Below, one piece after another: positions 42,140-51,094 of a DNA stretch of 64,000 bases. Under the pieces are notes generated by a model, which was not told where the DNA came from, ran no database searches, and was given only the letters and a program-made list of their open reading frames with translations. This stretch comes from Prevotella sp. E9-3 (GTDB taxonomy: Bacteria; Bacteroidota; Bacteroidia; Bacteroidales; Bacteroidaceae), in the NCBI RefSeq assembly GCF_022024015.1, contig NZ_CP091786.1:2108001-2172000 (forward strand), in the 5' to 3' direction. Within the stretch, counting starts at the first letter, position 1, and the number at the start of each line of letters is the position of its first letter. Made by a program: the position numbers and the translations under genes.

Positions 42140-43137
42140 TATGGTATTCTTCTAAAAACGGTTATACGGAGAAAAATTTCTAAAAGCAGAATAAGCATAG
42201 CTGCAAAAGCGAAAGGTTGATACGCCTCATAGCGACGACTGAACTGTTTCACATTGAGCTTAGTTTTCTCCAACTTATCTATTTCATGATAAATCTGATT
42301 CAACTCCTTGTTATTTTTAGCACGATAGAAATCGCCATCAGTAGCCGAAGCTATTCCTCGCAAGGTATTTTCGTCAATTTCTACAGGAACGTTTACGTAT
42401 TGTATAGTTTCTCCATAGTTCATTGGATACCGGGCAGTACCTGTAGTACCTACACCTATCGTATAGACACGGATACCAAGACTTTTTGCAATTTCAGCTG
42501 CCGTCATAGGCGAGATATCACCACGATTGTTCGAACCATCGGTAAGCAGAATAACTACCTTACTTTTGGCTTTCGAATCTTTCAGTCGGCTCACGGCATT
42601 AGCCAATCCCATACCAATGGCCGTTCCATCCTCAATAAGGCTACGTGCCGCTATATCTGTTCGAACATTATGAAGTAATGACAACAACGAAGAGTGGTCA
42701 GTGGTCATAGGACATTGAGTGAAGGACTCACCGGCAAAAATTGTCAGACCAATATTATCATTCGGGCGCCCTGCTATAAACTCAGCAGCCACATTCTTTG
42801 CAGCCTCAATACGATTGGGCTTCAAATCTTCAGCCAGCATCGAAGTTGACACGTCCATCGCCATCATAATATCAATACCTTCAACTGTCTGATTCTTCCA
42901 TGAGTTTTGTGTTTGTGGACGAGCAAGGGCTAATACCAAAGCAGTAAAAGCAGCAATACGCAATATCGGAAGAATTGGCATTAAAGTAACACGCCAACTA
43001 CGTGGAGCATAACGGAAAGCAAATGTATCAGCCATGCGCATAGTGGGCTCACTCTTCTTGCGATACATGACATACCAAATAAGATAAGGTATAATCAAGA
43101 GAAGTGCAAACAGATATTCTTTATTCGCAAATTCCAT
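42139..43137 (-). CDS. batA: BatA: VWA-domain membrane protein
   Basis: 332 residues: N-terminal membrane helices (~8-22 and ~58-75), a VWA domain with MIDAS motif MAMDVSTSMLAEDL, the Thr/Asp sites VILLTDGSNNRGD, and a C-terminal membrane helix (FAFAAMLILLLEIFLRITV). It is a paralogue of BatB, encoded next. The two probably form a metal-dependent complex at the membrane under control of the MoxR ATPase encoded upstream. Confidence 0.93.
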   Translation of the reverse strand: MEFANKEYLFALLLIIPYLIWYVMYRKKSEPTMRMADTFAFRYAPRSWRVTLMPILPILRIAAFTALVLALARPQTQNSWKNQTVEGIDIMMAMDVSTSMLAEDLKPNRIEAAKNVAAEFIAGRPNDNIGLTIFAGESFTQCPMTTDHSSLLSLLHNVRTDIAARSLIEDGTAIGMGLANAVSRLKDSKAKSKVVILLTDGSNNRGDISPMTAAEIAKSLGIRVYTIGVGTTGTARYPMNYGETIQYVNVPVEIDENTLRGIASATDGDFYRAKNNKELNQIYHEIDKLEKTKLNVKQFSRRYEAYQPFAFAAMLILLLEIFLRITVFRRIP

Positions 43138-43141
43138 AGGG

Positions 43142-44230
43142 CTAAGCTAATAACATATAGAGACTGTAAACAATATAAGCCAACAAACCTGTTCCTATAA
43201 GGGCAACGCCCAATATAGTTCTTTTCAGCACGTTGCGTTGTGTTCGAGAGCGTTGTTCTTCTTCTGTAAACGTAGGTTTCACCTCTTGAACAACAGGTTC
43301 GTTTTCCTGTTTCGTTTCATTAATAAACTCAATAGCACTCATCAAGTTAGCATCGTTCTCATTAATCAGCGTTGAATATTTGGCGAACTTCACCAAGTCA
43401 GCTGTTTGGAACAGATGACGCAACTCTTCAAGTGATTTTGCATCGGCCGACTTCATCAAGTGGTCGATAATCTGACTACTAGTCATCTCCATTGCAGAGA
43501 ATCCATAACGTTCCTCAATATATTTTCGAAGAGCATCAGTCAATTTTGTATAATAAAGTTTTAGACTCTCCTGGTTATCATCTTCAGGACGAAGATCAGC
43601 ACGTAAAGTCTCAATTTCCTGCATTGCACGCTGATGAGGTAACAAACGTTTTACAAAACGAATGGGCCGTATGATTGGTTTATTATCATGCAGTCTTAAA
43701 TACAGATAATATCCAATGGTCAACAACACGAGCAGAAATACACTAAGCCAAAACGACAAAGACCACTCTTCCCAAAGGAATGGATTATTCTGAACATTTT
43801 TAGGACCATAGAATTTTTCCGGATGCAATGTATCGACCTCAACAGTAAGCACTTTCAAAGCAAGACTTTTACTCTTGCATGACTGGCCATCAATAATCAC
43901 TTCAAGAGGAGGCAGATAGTAGAGTGTATCTTCAAAAGAAGTCAGAGTATAAACCACCGAACGCTCTACGAAACCATTCTCTTTCTCATGAACGCCTTCT
44001 TCTGTACTAGCTAAGACCTCCACCCCTGGTGTAAGATACTGACCTGCTTTGAACACAGGAAAAACTGCGGTTCCCCCTTCCTTCATAGTTGCAGTAAGGC
44101 GCACTTGAGTCTGTTCGCCAACCAATATTTCTATGGGGTTAATGGTTGCCTCAACACTGGCTTTCTGAGCCTGAATAACAAGGTGTCCCAAAAACTGAAT
44201 GAACAAAAGAACGAATAGTCTGTATTTCAT
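43142..44230 (-). CDS. Bat-operon membrane protein with BatD-like N-terminus
   Basis: About 362 residues starting MKYRLFVLLFIQFLGHL (signal peptide). A periplasmic beta-domain (ASVEATINPIEILVGEQTQVRLT) resembles a BatD repeat. A membrane helix sits near 165-185 (LSFWLSVFLLVLLTIGYYLYL); a cytoplasmic helical domain (YYTKLTDALRKYIEERYGFSAMEMTSSQII) resembles the DUF4381-type proteins of MoxR/VWA operons. A last helix is at the C-terminus. The longer frame to 44272 overlaps the DUF58 gene and is not preferred. It is a constant member of these operons; its function is unknown. Confidence 0.82.
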   Translation of the reverse strand: MKYRLFVLLFIQFLGHLVIQAQKASVEATINPIEILVGEQTQVRLTATMKEGGTAVFPVFKAGQYLTPGVEVLASTEEGVHEKENGFVERSVVYTLTSFEDTLYYLPPLEVIIDGQSCKSKSLALKVLTVEVDTLHPEKFYGPKNVQNNPFLWEEWSLSFWLSVFLLVLLTIGYYLYLRLHDNKPIIRPIRFVKRLLPHQRAMQEIETLRADLRPEDDNQESLKLYYTKLTDALRKYIEERYGFSAMEMTSSQIIDHLMKSADAKSLEELRHLFQTADLVKFAKYSTLINENDANLMSAIEFINETKQENEPVVQEVKPTFTEEEQRSRTQRNVLKRTILGVALIGTGLLAYIVYSLYMLLA

Positions 44231-44264
44231 CAAATCTGTAATCTTTAAAAAAATCCCGAAGGAA

Positions 44265-45134
44265 CTATCCACGTTGCTTGAAAAGTCCTAACAATGCCTT
44301 GACGAAATCCTCGTCGGTGGCAATGCTTACACTATCGACATTACTTTTAGTAAAAGTTTCCTTTAACTCGTTCTGTCGTTTCAGCCAATAACGACGGTAA
44401 GCCTCACGCAGTTTCTTACTACTGGTATCAATATACTGCTCGAAACCAGTCTCTGCGTCGACTACCTTCATAAGTCCTACATCTGGAAGATCGCGACCAC
44501 GTTTATCATACACCTGAATAGCTACCAAATCGTGTTTACGATTGGCAATAGTCAACTGCTGGAGAAAATCCTTACGGTCATAGAAGTCACTCAACAAGAA
44601 AGCTGTACAGCGACGTTTTGAAACACTAGTAAGAAATTCAACAGCCTGTGCTATATTAGTATGACATGAATCAGCATGAAAGTCAAGCATTTCCCTAATA
44701 ATGTAGAGGATATGCTTGCGACCTTTCTTAGGAGGAATATACTTTTCTATTTTATCAGAGAAGAAAATCACGCCAATCTTATCATTATTCTGAATGGCTG
44801 AAAAGGCAATAGTGGCGGCTATCTCAGTTACCATGTCACGTGCCATTTGATGCTGTGTGCCGAAATCTTGCGAACCACTGACATCGATAAGCAGCATCAC
44901 AGTCAGTTCACGCTCTTCTTCAAACACTTTTATAAATGGCTTGTGAAAACGTGCAGTAACATTCCAATCAATATCACGCACATCATCACCATACTGATAT
45001 TCACGCACTTCACTAAAAGCCATACCACGACCCTTGAAGGCTGAATGATACTGACCAGCAAAGATGTTCGAACTCAGACCACGAGTCTTGATTTCTATCT
45101 TTCTGACTTTCTTTATGATTTCCGATGTTTCCAT
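44265..45134 (-). CDS. DUF58 protein (VWA-like) of the moxR operon
   Basis: 289 residues. The DUF58 signature is strong: HSAFKGRGMAFSEVREYQYGDDVRDIDWNVTARF. It is followed by a VWA-like fold with MLLIDVSGSQDFG (MIDAS-like DxSxS). DUF58 proteins regularly accompany MoxR ATPases and are thought to be their clients or adaptors. No membrane helix is seen. It lies between moxR (56 bp upstream) and the BatD-like protein. Confidence 0.93.
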   Translation of the reverse strand: METSEIIKKVRKIEIKTRGLSSNIFAGQYHSAFKGRGMAFSEVREYQYGDDVRDIDWNVTARFHKPFIKVFEEERELTVMLLIDVSGSQDFGTQHQMARDMVTEIAATIAFSAIQNNDKIGVIFFSDKIEKYIPPKKGRKHILYIIREMLDFHADSCHTNIAQAVEFLTSVSKRRCTAFLLSDFYDRKDFLQQLTIANRKHDLVAIQVYDKRGRDLPDVGLMKVVDAETGFEQYIDTSSKKLREAYRRYWLKRQNELKETFTKSNVDSVSIATDEDFVKALLGLFKQRG

Positions 45135-45190
45135 CTTCAGTCAATTCTAAAAGCTCAATTATCAATTAACAACAATCGCTCTTAAATAAA

Positions 45191-46186
45191 TCAAGGTACT
45201 TCTACCTTATTGATAATTTTAGAAACGATTTCTTCGCTGGTCACATTACTGGCCTCAGCTTCATAGGTAAGACCAATGCGATGACGCAAAACATCATGAG
45301 CTACTGCTCGCACATCCTCAGGAACTACATATCCACGTCGCTTAATGAAAGCATAAGCACGAGCAGCCTTTGCCAGATTGATACTTGCACGCGGTGAACC
45401 ACCAAATGAAATCATATCTTTCAGTTCCTTTAAGCCATACTTTTCAGGATAGCGGGTAGCGAAGACAATGTCTGCAATATACTGCTCAATTTTCTCATCC
45501 AAATAAACTTCACGTACCACCTCGCGTGCCTTCAGTATTTCCTGTGCAGTAGTAACAGGAGTTACCTTAGGAATACCACCGCCAATATTCTCACGAATAA
45601 TTTTCTTCTCTTCCTCAATAGTTGGATAACCGATAACGACTTTCAACATAAAACGGTCCACCTGCGCTTCAGGCAAAGGATAGGTACCTTCCTGTTCAAT
45701 CGGGTTTTGAGTTGCCATCACGAGGAAAGGAGTTGGTAAATCAAAGGTTTCACTTCCAATGGTCACCTGTTTTTCCTGCATAGCTTCAAGCAATGCACTT
45801 TGAACCTTGGCTGGAGCACGGTTTATCTCATCTGCCAATACGAAATTTGCAAATACGGGACCTTGCTTCGTCAAAAAGCGTTCATCCTTCTGAGAATAAA
45901 TCATTGTACCAGTTACATCCGCAGGAAGTAGGTCTGGAGTAAATTGAATACGACTATATTTAGCGTCAATCAGTTGTGACAATGTCTTAATGGCCAATGT
46001 CTTAGCCAATCCAGGAACACCTTCCAACAGTATATTTCCATCGCTCAACAGACCAATCAAAAGCGACTCAACAAGATGTTTCTGTCCTACGATAACGCGA
46101 TCCATTCCAGCAGTTAAGTTTGTAACGAAAGCGCTCTGCTGTTCAATCCGAATATTCAATTCACGAATATCAATTGCTTCTGCCAT
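45191..46186 (-). CDS. moxR: MoxR-family AAA+ ATPase
   Basis: 331 residues. Walker A is [17 protein letters not shown] and Walker B is [24 protein letters not shown], with sensor 1 [23 protein letters not shown] and the C-terminal lid [18 protein letters not shown]. MoxR ATPases act as chaperones that assemble or load metals into VWA proteins; four such proteins or partners are encoded immediately downstream. It is 33 bp after the HU-LysM gene. Confidence 0.95.
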   Translation of the reverse strand: MAEAIDIRELNIRIEQQSAFVTNLTAGMDRVIVGQKHLVESLLIGLLSDGNILLEGVPGLAKTLAIKTLSQLIDAKYSRIQFTPDLLPADVTGTMIYSQKDERFLTKQGPVFANFVLADEINRAPAKVQSALLEAMQEKQVTIGSETFDLPTPFLVMATQNPIEQEGTYPLPEAQVDRFMLKVVIGYPTIEEEKKIIRENIGGGIPKVTPVTTAQEILKAREVVREVYLDEKIEQYIADIVFATRYPEKYGLKELKDMISFGGSPRASINLAKAARAYAFIKRRGYVVPEDVRAVAHDVLRHRIGLTYEAEASNVTSEEIVSKIINKVEVP

Positions 46187-46219
46187 AATACTTATATGTT
46201 ATATAATTTTGTTTTTAAA

Positions 46220-47602
46220 TTAATTCTTCTGTTTGGCCATACGTTCTTTCATAGCCTTTTTAGTTATCAGTTTAGGAATCTTGATACTTTCTCCTTCCTT
46301 CAAGACTGATGATGAGGTAATACCATTATATACTTCCACATAGCACTGCATATCCTTTCCAAGATAACGTCGGCTAATACGTGCAAGATTATCACCTGGA
46401 CGCACTTTTTCAACACTAGCTGTACCTATGATATAATAAGCGCCATGACGTAAACGAGCATCCATCGCATCATATTTCATATAATCAGGTTCAGCTATAG
46501 GTTTATCTTTTTTACCCTCTTCAACTACTGGTTGCTTACTCGCTTCTTTCGCTGCATCAACATTCATTGGAAGGTCTTTGGAGGCTGGCTCTATTTCATT
46601 TTTAGAACTATCAACAGCTGATACTGTAGTTGAAAGTGTCTTAATTGTGTCAACCACATCCTGATTTTTAGAGACTTCCTTTTGAGTATCATGAACAACA
46701 GAAAATGAAGGTTCCTTAAAATCTCTTATCATGTAGCCTATTCCGATACCAGCAAGCATACTAAGCAATACTAGTAACCAATTATTGGATTTCTTAATCA
46801 TAGATTCTTTGCCTTGTTCTTCTGGTACTGGAGTCGTAGATGGAACTTCTTCAGCAACAGTAGGAGTTTCTTCAATATTAGTAGGGATTTCCTCGGTATT
46901 AGCAGGAACTTCCTCAGTATCAGATGGAACTTCCTCAGTATCAGGAGATATCTCGTCTACTATATCTGGTTTCTGATCCAAAACAGTAGGTTCGTGATAT
47001 TCCTGACCGTCAGCTTGCACATCTTCGTCATCAACAAATTCCATAAGAGGATGTTCTTGACTATCTTCAGATTGAACAATTTCTTCCTGCGGTTGAACTA
47101 CGTCCTCAGGCAAGACTACTTCTTCAGGCTGAACGACTTCTTCAAGTTGAGAGACATTTTCCTCATGCTGGACCGACTCATTTACTACATTTTCTGAAAT
47201 ATCAGAAGCATCTGCAATATCATCATCACCCATTGTCAGAGACTCAACATCAGAAGAGACAGGCATATCATCAAATTCCACACCTTCATTAAGAACGACA
47301 GTCTCAAAGCCAGAGAAAGGTTTGTTCACCAACTCTTTCATCATAGCATCCGCAGTAAATGAAATCTTTGAATGGCTATCAATCAGCACACGTTCCCCCG
47401 TATTTACATTTACACTTTCGCGAGCATCAACACCTATGACTTTGAATGTACCTAACCCTTTTACTTTAACCAGACGGTCTTTTTCAATACCATCTTTAAT
47501 GACATCAAAAATTGACGTTACAAAGTTTTGGGCAGTCTGCTTTTGCAGTCCATTCTTCTCAACAAGAACAGCTGCCAGTCCATCTATTGACAGCTTCCCC
47601 AT
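46220..47602 (-). CDS. HU-domain / transmembrane / LysM fusion protein
   Basis: 460 residues with a remarkable order. Residues 1-~95 form an HU/IHF-like DNA-binding domain (VKVKGLGTFKVIGVDARESVN). Residues ~100-265 are acidic, Pro/Glu/Val-rich and repetitive (DTEEVPS-type repeats). A single membrane helix spans 275-292 (WLLVLLSMLAGIGIGYMI), and a linker leads to a LysM domain at ~397-444 (VEKVRPGDNLARISRRYLGK to KEGESIKIP). With the N-terminus inside, DNA binding would be cytoplasmic and LysM would contact peptidoglycan. The gene overlaps the upstream HU gene by 1 bp. Function is unknown; a nucleoid-to-wall tether is inference. Confidence 0.85.
   Translation of the reverse strand: MGKLSIDGLAAVLVEKNGLQKQTAQNFVTSIFDVIKDGIEKDRLVKVKGLGTFKVIGVDARESVNVNTGERVLIDSHSKISFTADAMMKELVNKPFSGFETVVLNEGVEFDDMPVSSDVESLTMGDDDIADASDISENVVNESVQHEENVSQLEEVVQPEEVVLPEDVVQPQEEIVQSEDSQEHPLMEFVDDEDVQADGQEYHEPTVLDQKPDIVDEISPDTEEVPSDTEEVPANTEEIPTNIEETPTVAEEVPSTTPVPEEQGKESMIKKSNNWLLVLLSMLAGIGIGYMIRDFKEPSFSVVHDTQKEVSKNQDVVDTIKTLSTTVSAVDSSKNEIEPASKDLPMNVDAAKEASKQPVVEEGKKDKPIAEPDYMKYDAMDARLRHGAYYIIGTASVEKVRPGDNLARISRRYLGKDMQCYVEVYNGITSSSVLKEGESIKIPKLITKKAMKERMAKQKN
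46834..46945 (-). repeat. Heptad-like repeat region in the HU-LysM gene
   Basis: About five imperfect 21-bp repeats encode DTEEVPS, DTEEVPA, NTEEIPT, NIEETPT and VAEEVPS (residues ~221-255), forming part of an extended acidic linker before the membrane helix. Copy number may vary between strains. Confidence 0.7.
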
Positions 47603-47889
47603 TATTCAGTTCCTCCATTCTTTATTTTATCTTTCCATGATGGATGTGGCTTGAATCCAAGCACCATCTTAGGCGGAACAAGCATACGTTGTCCCGTTGT
47701 AGGATTAACCATAACTCGTTCAAGTTTCTTTTTAACTTCAAAAGTACCAAAGTTCGGCATCTGAACGATATCACCCTCAAGAAAGCTATCGCCCATGGCA
47801 TTAAGTACTGAAAGCAACATTTTTTGGGTCTGATCAGTCTTGTAGCCTACTCTTCGAGAGAGTTCTGAAATGAATTCCTTGTTATTCAT
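47602..47889 (-). CDS. HU/IHF-family DNA-binding protein
   Basis: 95 residues with the HU fold: N-terminal helices (FISELSRRVGYKTDQTQKMLLSVLNAM), the strand GDIVQMPNFGTFEVKKK and the DNA-binding arm with VNPTTGQRMLVPPKMVLGFKP. Its stop overlaps the start of the HU-LysM gene, so the two are translated together and could pair as heterodimers. It lies 20 bp after rimO. Confidence 0.92.
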   Translation of the reverse strand: MNNKEFISELSRRVGYKTDQTQKMLLSVLNAMGDSFLEGDIVQMPNFGTFEVKKKLERVMVNPTTGQRMLVPPKMVLGFKPHPSWKDKIKNGGTE

Positions 47890-47909
47890 ATGGTTAAGAT
47901 AATTACATT

Positions 47910-49220
47910 TTACATTTCCTTTTCTACAACTATTCCATATAGATCAAATTCTTCAGAATCAGTAATCTTCACTTTATAGAATGAACCGATTTCAAGTGGC
48001 TTCTCGGCACGAATCAATACTTCCGGATCCACTTCAGGAGAACAATATTCGGTGCGTCCCACAAAATAATCGCCTTCTAACCGATCAATAATAACGCGCA
48101 ATACCTGTCCTACTTTCTCGGCTTCCAACTCAGCACTAATATTCTGTTGAACACGCATCAATCGATCCAATCTCTGTTGCTTAACATCATCAGGCACATC
48201 ATCCTCATAATGATTAGCTGAATATGTACCGTCTTCTTCCGAATAAGCAAAAGCCCCCATACGCTCAAAACGAGCCCACTTAGTGAAATCAACGAGTTGC
48301 TGAAAGTCATCTTCAGTCTCACCAGGAAAACCCACCATCAAAGTTGTACGGATATGTATTCCTGGAACTTCCTTACGCAAACGTTCGATTAGAGCCATTG
48401 TTTCAGCCTTTGAAACATTGCGACGCATACGAGTCAACATATGATCAGAAATATGCTGTAATGCGATATCAAGATAGTTACACACATTTTTCTTCTCACG
48501 CATTACGCGTAACAAATCCCAAGGGAAATGGGTAGGATAAGCGTAATGCAAGCGAATCCACTCTACTCCTTTAATATCGGCCATTCGCTCTACCAACTCA
48601 GCAATACGTTGCTCGCCATAGAGGTCTACGCCATAGTAAGTCAGTTCTTGTGCGATGACTTGGAATTCCTTCACGCCTTTTTCTACGAGAAAACGGACTT
48701 CATCAAGTATCTCATCCATAGGACGACTCTGATGCTTACCTGTGATAATAGGAATAGCACAATAAGCACAATGACGGTCACAACCTTCGCTAATTTTCAA
48801 ATATGCGTAATGTGAGGGGGTGGTAATGTGGCGTAAGTATTGATTATTATCAGAGATTTGATTCTCTTGCAAATCATTCAAGAGTTGCTTATAGTTAAAC
48901 TTACCATACCAGCCATCTACCTCTGGAATTTCCTTTTCCAGATCAGCTAAATAGCGTTCTGACAAACATCCCATCACATAGAGCTTTTCTATTCTACCTT
49001 CTTCCTTAGCTTGAGCAAACTCTAAGATGATGTTAATACTCTCCTCTTTAGCATCAGCAATAAACCCGCAGGTATTTACTACCACAATCTCTCCGTCGGG
49101 GTTTTCACTATCATGGGTACAAGTATATCCATTAGCTTCAAACAATCCCATCAATTGCTCAGAATCAACAAGATTCTTTGAACATCCCATGGTAATAATG
49201 TCCACTTTTTTCCGATTCAT
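47910..49220 (-). CDS. rimO: Ribosomal protein S12 methylthiotransferase RimO
   Basis: A radical-SAM enzyme adding a methylthio group to Asp in ribosomal protein S12. 436 residues: an N-terminal UPF0004 domain with cluster cysteines (IITMGCSKNLVDSE, NTCGFI, MGCLSERY), the radical-SAM motif CDRHCAYCAIP (CxxxCxxC), GFPGETEDDF, and a C-terminal TRAM domain. It is 11 bp after ftsY. Confidence 0.95.
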   Translation of the reverse strand: MNRKKVDIITMGCSKNLVDSEQLMGLFEANGYTCTHDSENPDGEIVVVNTCGFIADAKEESINIILEFAQAKEEGRIEKLYVMGCLSERYLADLEKEIPEVDGWYGKFNYKQLLNDLQENQISDNNQYLRHITTPSHYAYLKISEGCDRHCAYCAIPIITGKHQSRPMDEILDEVRFLVEKGVKEFQVIAQELTYYGVDLYGEQRIAELVERMADIKGVEWIRLHYAYPTHFPWDLLRVMREKKNVCNYLDIALQHISDHMLTRMRRNVSKAETMALIERLRKEVPGIHIRTTLMVGFPGETEDDFQQLVDFTKWARFERMGAFAYSEEDGTYSANHYEDDVPDDVKQQRLDRLMRVQQNISAELEAEKVGQVLRVIIDRLEGDYFVGRTEYCSPEVDPEVLIRAEKPLEIGSFYKVKITDSEEFDLYGIVVEKEM

Positions 49221-49231
49221 GCTAAAAAGAT

Positions 49232-50188
49232 TTATATTCCTTGAAACAGAGAATCAACAAACTGTCTTCTATCAAACAACTGAAGATCTTCCATACCTTC
49301 ACCCAAGCCAATATATTTCACGGGAACTTTCAGTTGATCAGAAATACCGATGACCACTCCACCTTTAGCTGTTCCATCAAGTTTTGTAATAGCCAACGAT
49401 GTAATCTGCGTAACAGCCGAAAACTGTTTTGCCTGTTCAAAAGCATTTTGACCGGTAGAGCCGTCCAGCACTAACATTACTTCGTCAGGAGCCTCAGGAA
49501 GCACTTTCTTCATCACTTCCTTAATTTTTTTCAGCTCATTCATCAAACCTACTTTATTATGCAAGCGACCAGCTGTGTCTATAATGACCACATCAGCCCC
49601 ATTGGCCTTAGCACTCTGAAGGGTATCAAAAGCCACTGAGGCAGGATCACTTCCCATTTGCTGCTTAATAACAGGAACGCCTACACGTTCGCCCCAAATG
49701 CATATTTGTTCAACAGCTGCAGCACGGAAAGTATCCGCTGCGCCTAAATACACCTTTTTCCCAGCTTGCTTAAATTGGTAAGCCAGTTTACCGATTGTAG
49801 TGGTCTTTCCCACTCCATTCACGCCGACTACCAAAATAACGTAGGGGGAGTGATCAGATGGTAAATCCCAATTAATATTATCTTCTGTATGATTTTCAGC
49901 CAGTAGCGACGATATTTCATCACGTAAAATGCTATTCAACTCCGATGTTGATACATACTTATCGCGCGCTACTCGTTCTTCAATACGCTGAATAATCTTT
50001 AGCGTAGTATCAACACCTACATCAGAAGTTATCAAAACTTCCTCCAGGTTATCAAGCACATCGTCATCCACCTTAGATTTGCCGGCCACAGCACGAGCTA
50101 TCTTGTCGAAAACCGATGTTTTGGTCTTCTCAAGCCCTTTATCCAAGGTTTCTTTTTTCTTACTACTAAATAATCCGAACAAACCCAT
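49232..50188 (-). CDS. ftsY: Signal recognition particle receptor FtsY
   Basis: The SRP receptor GTPase that delivers ribosome-nascent chains to the membrane. About 318 residues from MGLFGLFSSKKKETLDKGL; the membrane-targeting A domain is very short, as in other Bacteroidetes. Motifs: G1 VVGVNGVGKTTTIGKLA, ADTFRAAAVEQ, G3 DTAGRLHN, G4 TKLDGTAKGG. The frame runs on to 50254, but the promoter at 50208-50216 lies in that part, so the ATG at 50188 is used. Confidence 0.95.
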   Translation of the reverse strand: MGLFGLFSSKKKETLDKGLEKTKTSVFDKIARAVAGKSKVDDDVLDNLEEVLITSDVGVDTTLKIIQRIEERVARDKYVSTSELNSILRDEISSLLAENHTEDNINWDLPSDHSPYVILVVGVNGVGKTTTIGKLAYQFKQAGKKVYLGAADTFRAAAVEQICIWGERVGVPVIKQQMGSDPASVAFDTLQSAKANGADVVIIDTAGRLHNKVGLMNELKKIKEVMKKVLPEAPDEVMLVLDGSTGQNAFEQAKQFSAVTQITSLAITKLDGTAKGGVVIGISDQLKVPVKYIGLGEGMEDLQLFDRRQFVDSLFQGI

Positions 50189-50207
50189 ATAGCTATATTT
50201 ATAATGT

Positions 50208-50216
50208 GCAAAGGTA
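50208..50216 (-). promoter_or_regulatory. -7 box of ftsY
   Basis: Minus-strand TACCTTTGC, 19 bp before the ATG. It directly abuts the T-run of the terminator of the rpmB operon. Confidence 0.55.
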
Positions 50217-50225
50217 ACAAAAAAA

Positions 50226-50250
50226 GACTGCAATCCAAAAGATTGCAGTC
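50226..50250 (-). terminator. Terminator of rpmB-rpmG-DUF4295
   Basis: 10-bp stem GACTGCAATC (50226-50235) with GATTGCAGTC (50241-50250), 5-nt loop; on the minus strand it is followed by TTTTTTT. It lies 34 bp past the DUF4295 stop. Confidence 0.85.
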
Positions 50251-50284
50251 CCAATTTATAAGTATTTAATACTATTCTTAAAGC

Positions 50285-50443
50285 TTAGTTCTTAAAAAAG
50301 TCCTTAACGTCCTCATTAGGAACCATTTGCTCATCAAAGATGTAAGCGCCTGTTTTAGGACTGCGAACCATCTTGATTACCTTTGAGTAAGCGCGACCAT
50401 CCTTCGAACCTTCGTGGAGGGTAGCAACGGTTTTCTTTGCCAT
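50285..50443 (-). CDS. DUF4295 small protein, probable ribosomal protein bL38
   Basis: A 52-residue basic protein starting MAKKTVATLHEGSKDGRA, with KVIKMVRSPKTGAYIFDEQM and ending DVKDFFKN. It follows rpmG by 16 bp and is part of the Bacteroidetes rpmB-rpmG-DUF4295 set. From memory, a Bacteroidetes-specific ribosomal protein named bL38 was found in a Flavobacterium ribosome structure, and I believe it is this family; that link should be confirmed. It is too short for usual gene-finding cut-offs. Confidence 0.85.
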   Translation of the reverse strand: MAKKTVATLHEGSKDGRAYSKVIKMVRSPKTGAYIFDEQMVPNEDVKDFFKN

Positions 50444-50459
50444 GTGTTAGTTACCTTTC

Positions 50460-50651
50460 TTACTTAATCTCCTTATGAAGAGTCATCTTCTTAAGGATAG
50501 GATTATACTTCATCAACTCCATGCGCTCAGGCGTATTCTTACGATTCTTGGTCGTAACATAACGGCTGGTGCCAGGAAGTCCACTATTCTTCATCTCGGT
50601 GCACTCCAGAACAACCTGGACTCGGTTACCCTTTGCTTTCTTGCTTGCCAT
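50460..50651 (-). CDS. rpmG: 50S ribosomal protein L33
   Basis: 63 residues: [20 protein letters not shown] at the start, then [23 protein letters not shown]. It lacks the zinc-binding CxxC pairs of some L33 forms. It is 4 bp after rpmB. Confidence 0.95.
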   Translation of the reverse strand: MASKKAKGNRVQVVLECTEMKNSGLPGTSRYVTTKNRKNTPERMELMKYNPILKKMTLHKEIK

Positions 50652-50655
50652 GGTC

Positions 50656-50919
50656 TTAGTCTCCTATAACTTTAATGTCTTTCCAATCCACGAAGCCTTT
50701 GGCAACAGCCTGCTTCAAAGCGGCGTCCAGACCAACTTTATTAATCATGCGAAGACCAGCGGCGCTAATCTTCAACTGAATCCAGCAATCCTCCTCTACA
50801 TAGTAGAATTTTTTGCTGAACAGGTTTACGTCAAAGCTTCTCTTAGTACGATGCTTTGAGTGAGACACATTATTACCAATCTGTGCCTTCTTTCCTGTGA
50901 TTTGACAAACTTTAGACAT
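50656..50919 (-). CDS. rpmB: 50S ribosomal protein L28
   Basis: 87 residues: [21 protein letters not shown], then [20 protein letters not shown] and [13 protein letters not shown]. First gene of the three-gene ribosomal operon, with a -7 box 54 bp upstream. Confidence 0.96.
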   Translation of the reverse strand: MSKVCQITGKKAQIGNNVSHSKHRTKRSFDVNLFSKKFYYVEEDCWIQLKISAAGLRMINKVGLDAALKQAVAKGFVDWKDIKVIGD

Positions 50920-50972
50920 TGCTATCTACTTTCTTTTTAAGTCTTTTAATACTTACTTACTCCAAACAGGGT

Positions 50973-50981
50973 GCAAAGGTA
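50973..50981 (-). promoter_or_regulatory. -7 box of the rpmB operon
   Basis: Minus-strand TACCTTTGC, 53 bp upstream of the rpmB ATG. The remaining spacer toward cinA is an AT-rich run of 'ttaagatttgag' type with nothing else recognisable. Confidence 0.5.
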
Positions 50982-51094
50982 AGAAAAAGTTTTGAGTTTT
51001 AAGATTTAAGATTTGAGTTTTATCGGTATATTAATTATTTTTAACTACTCAATCTTGTTTCTTCTTTTTATCTAATTCAAAAAATAACAAAGAG

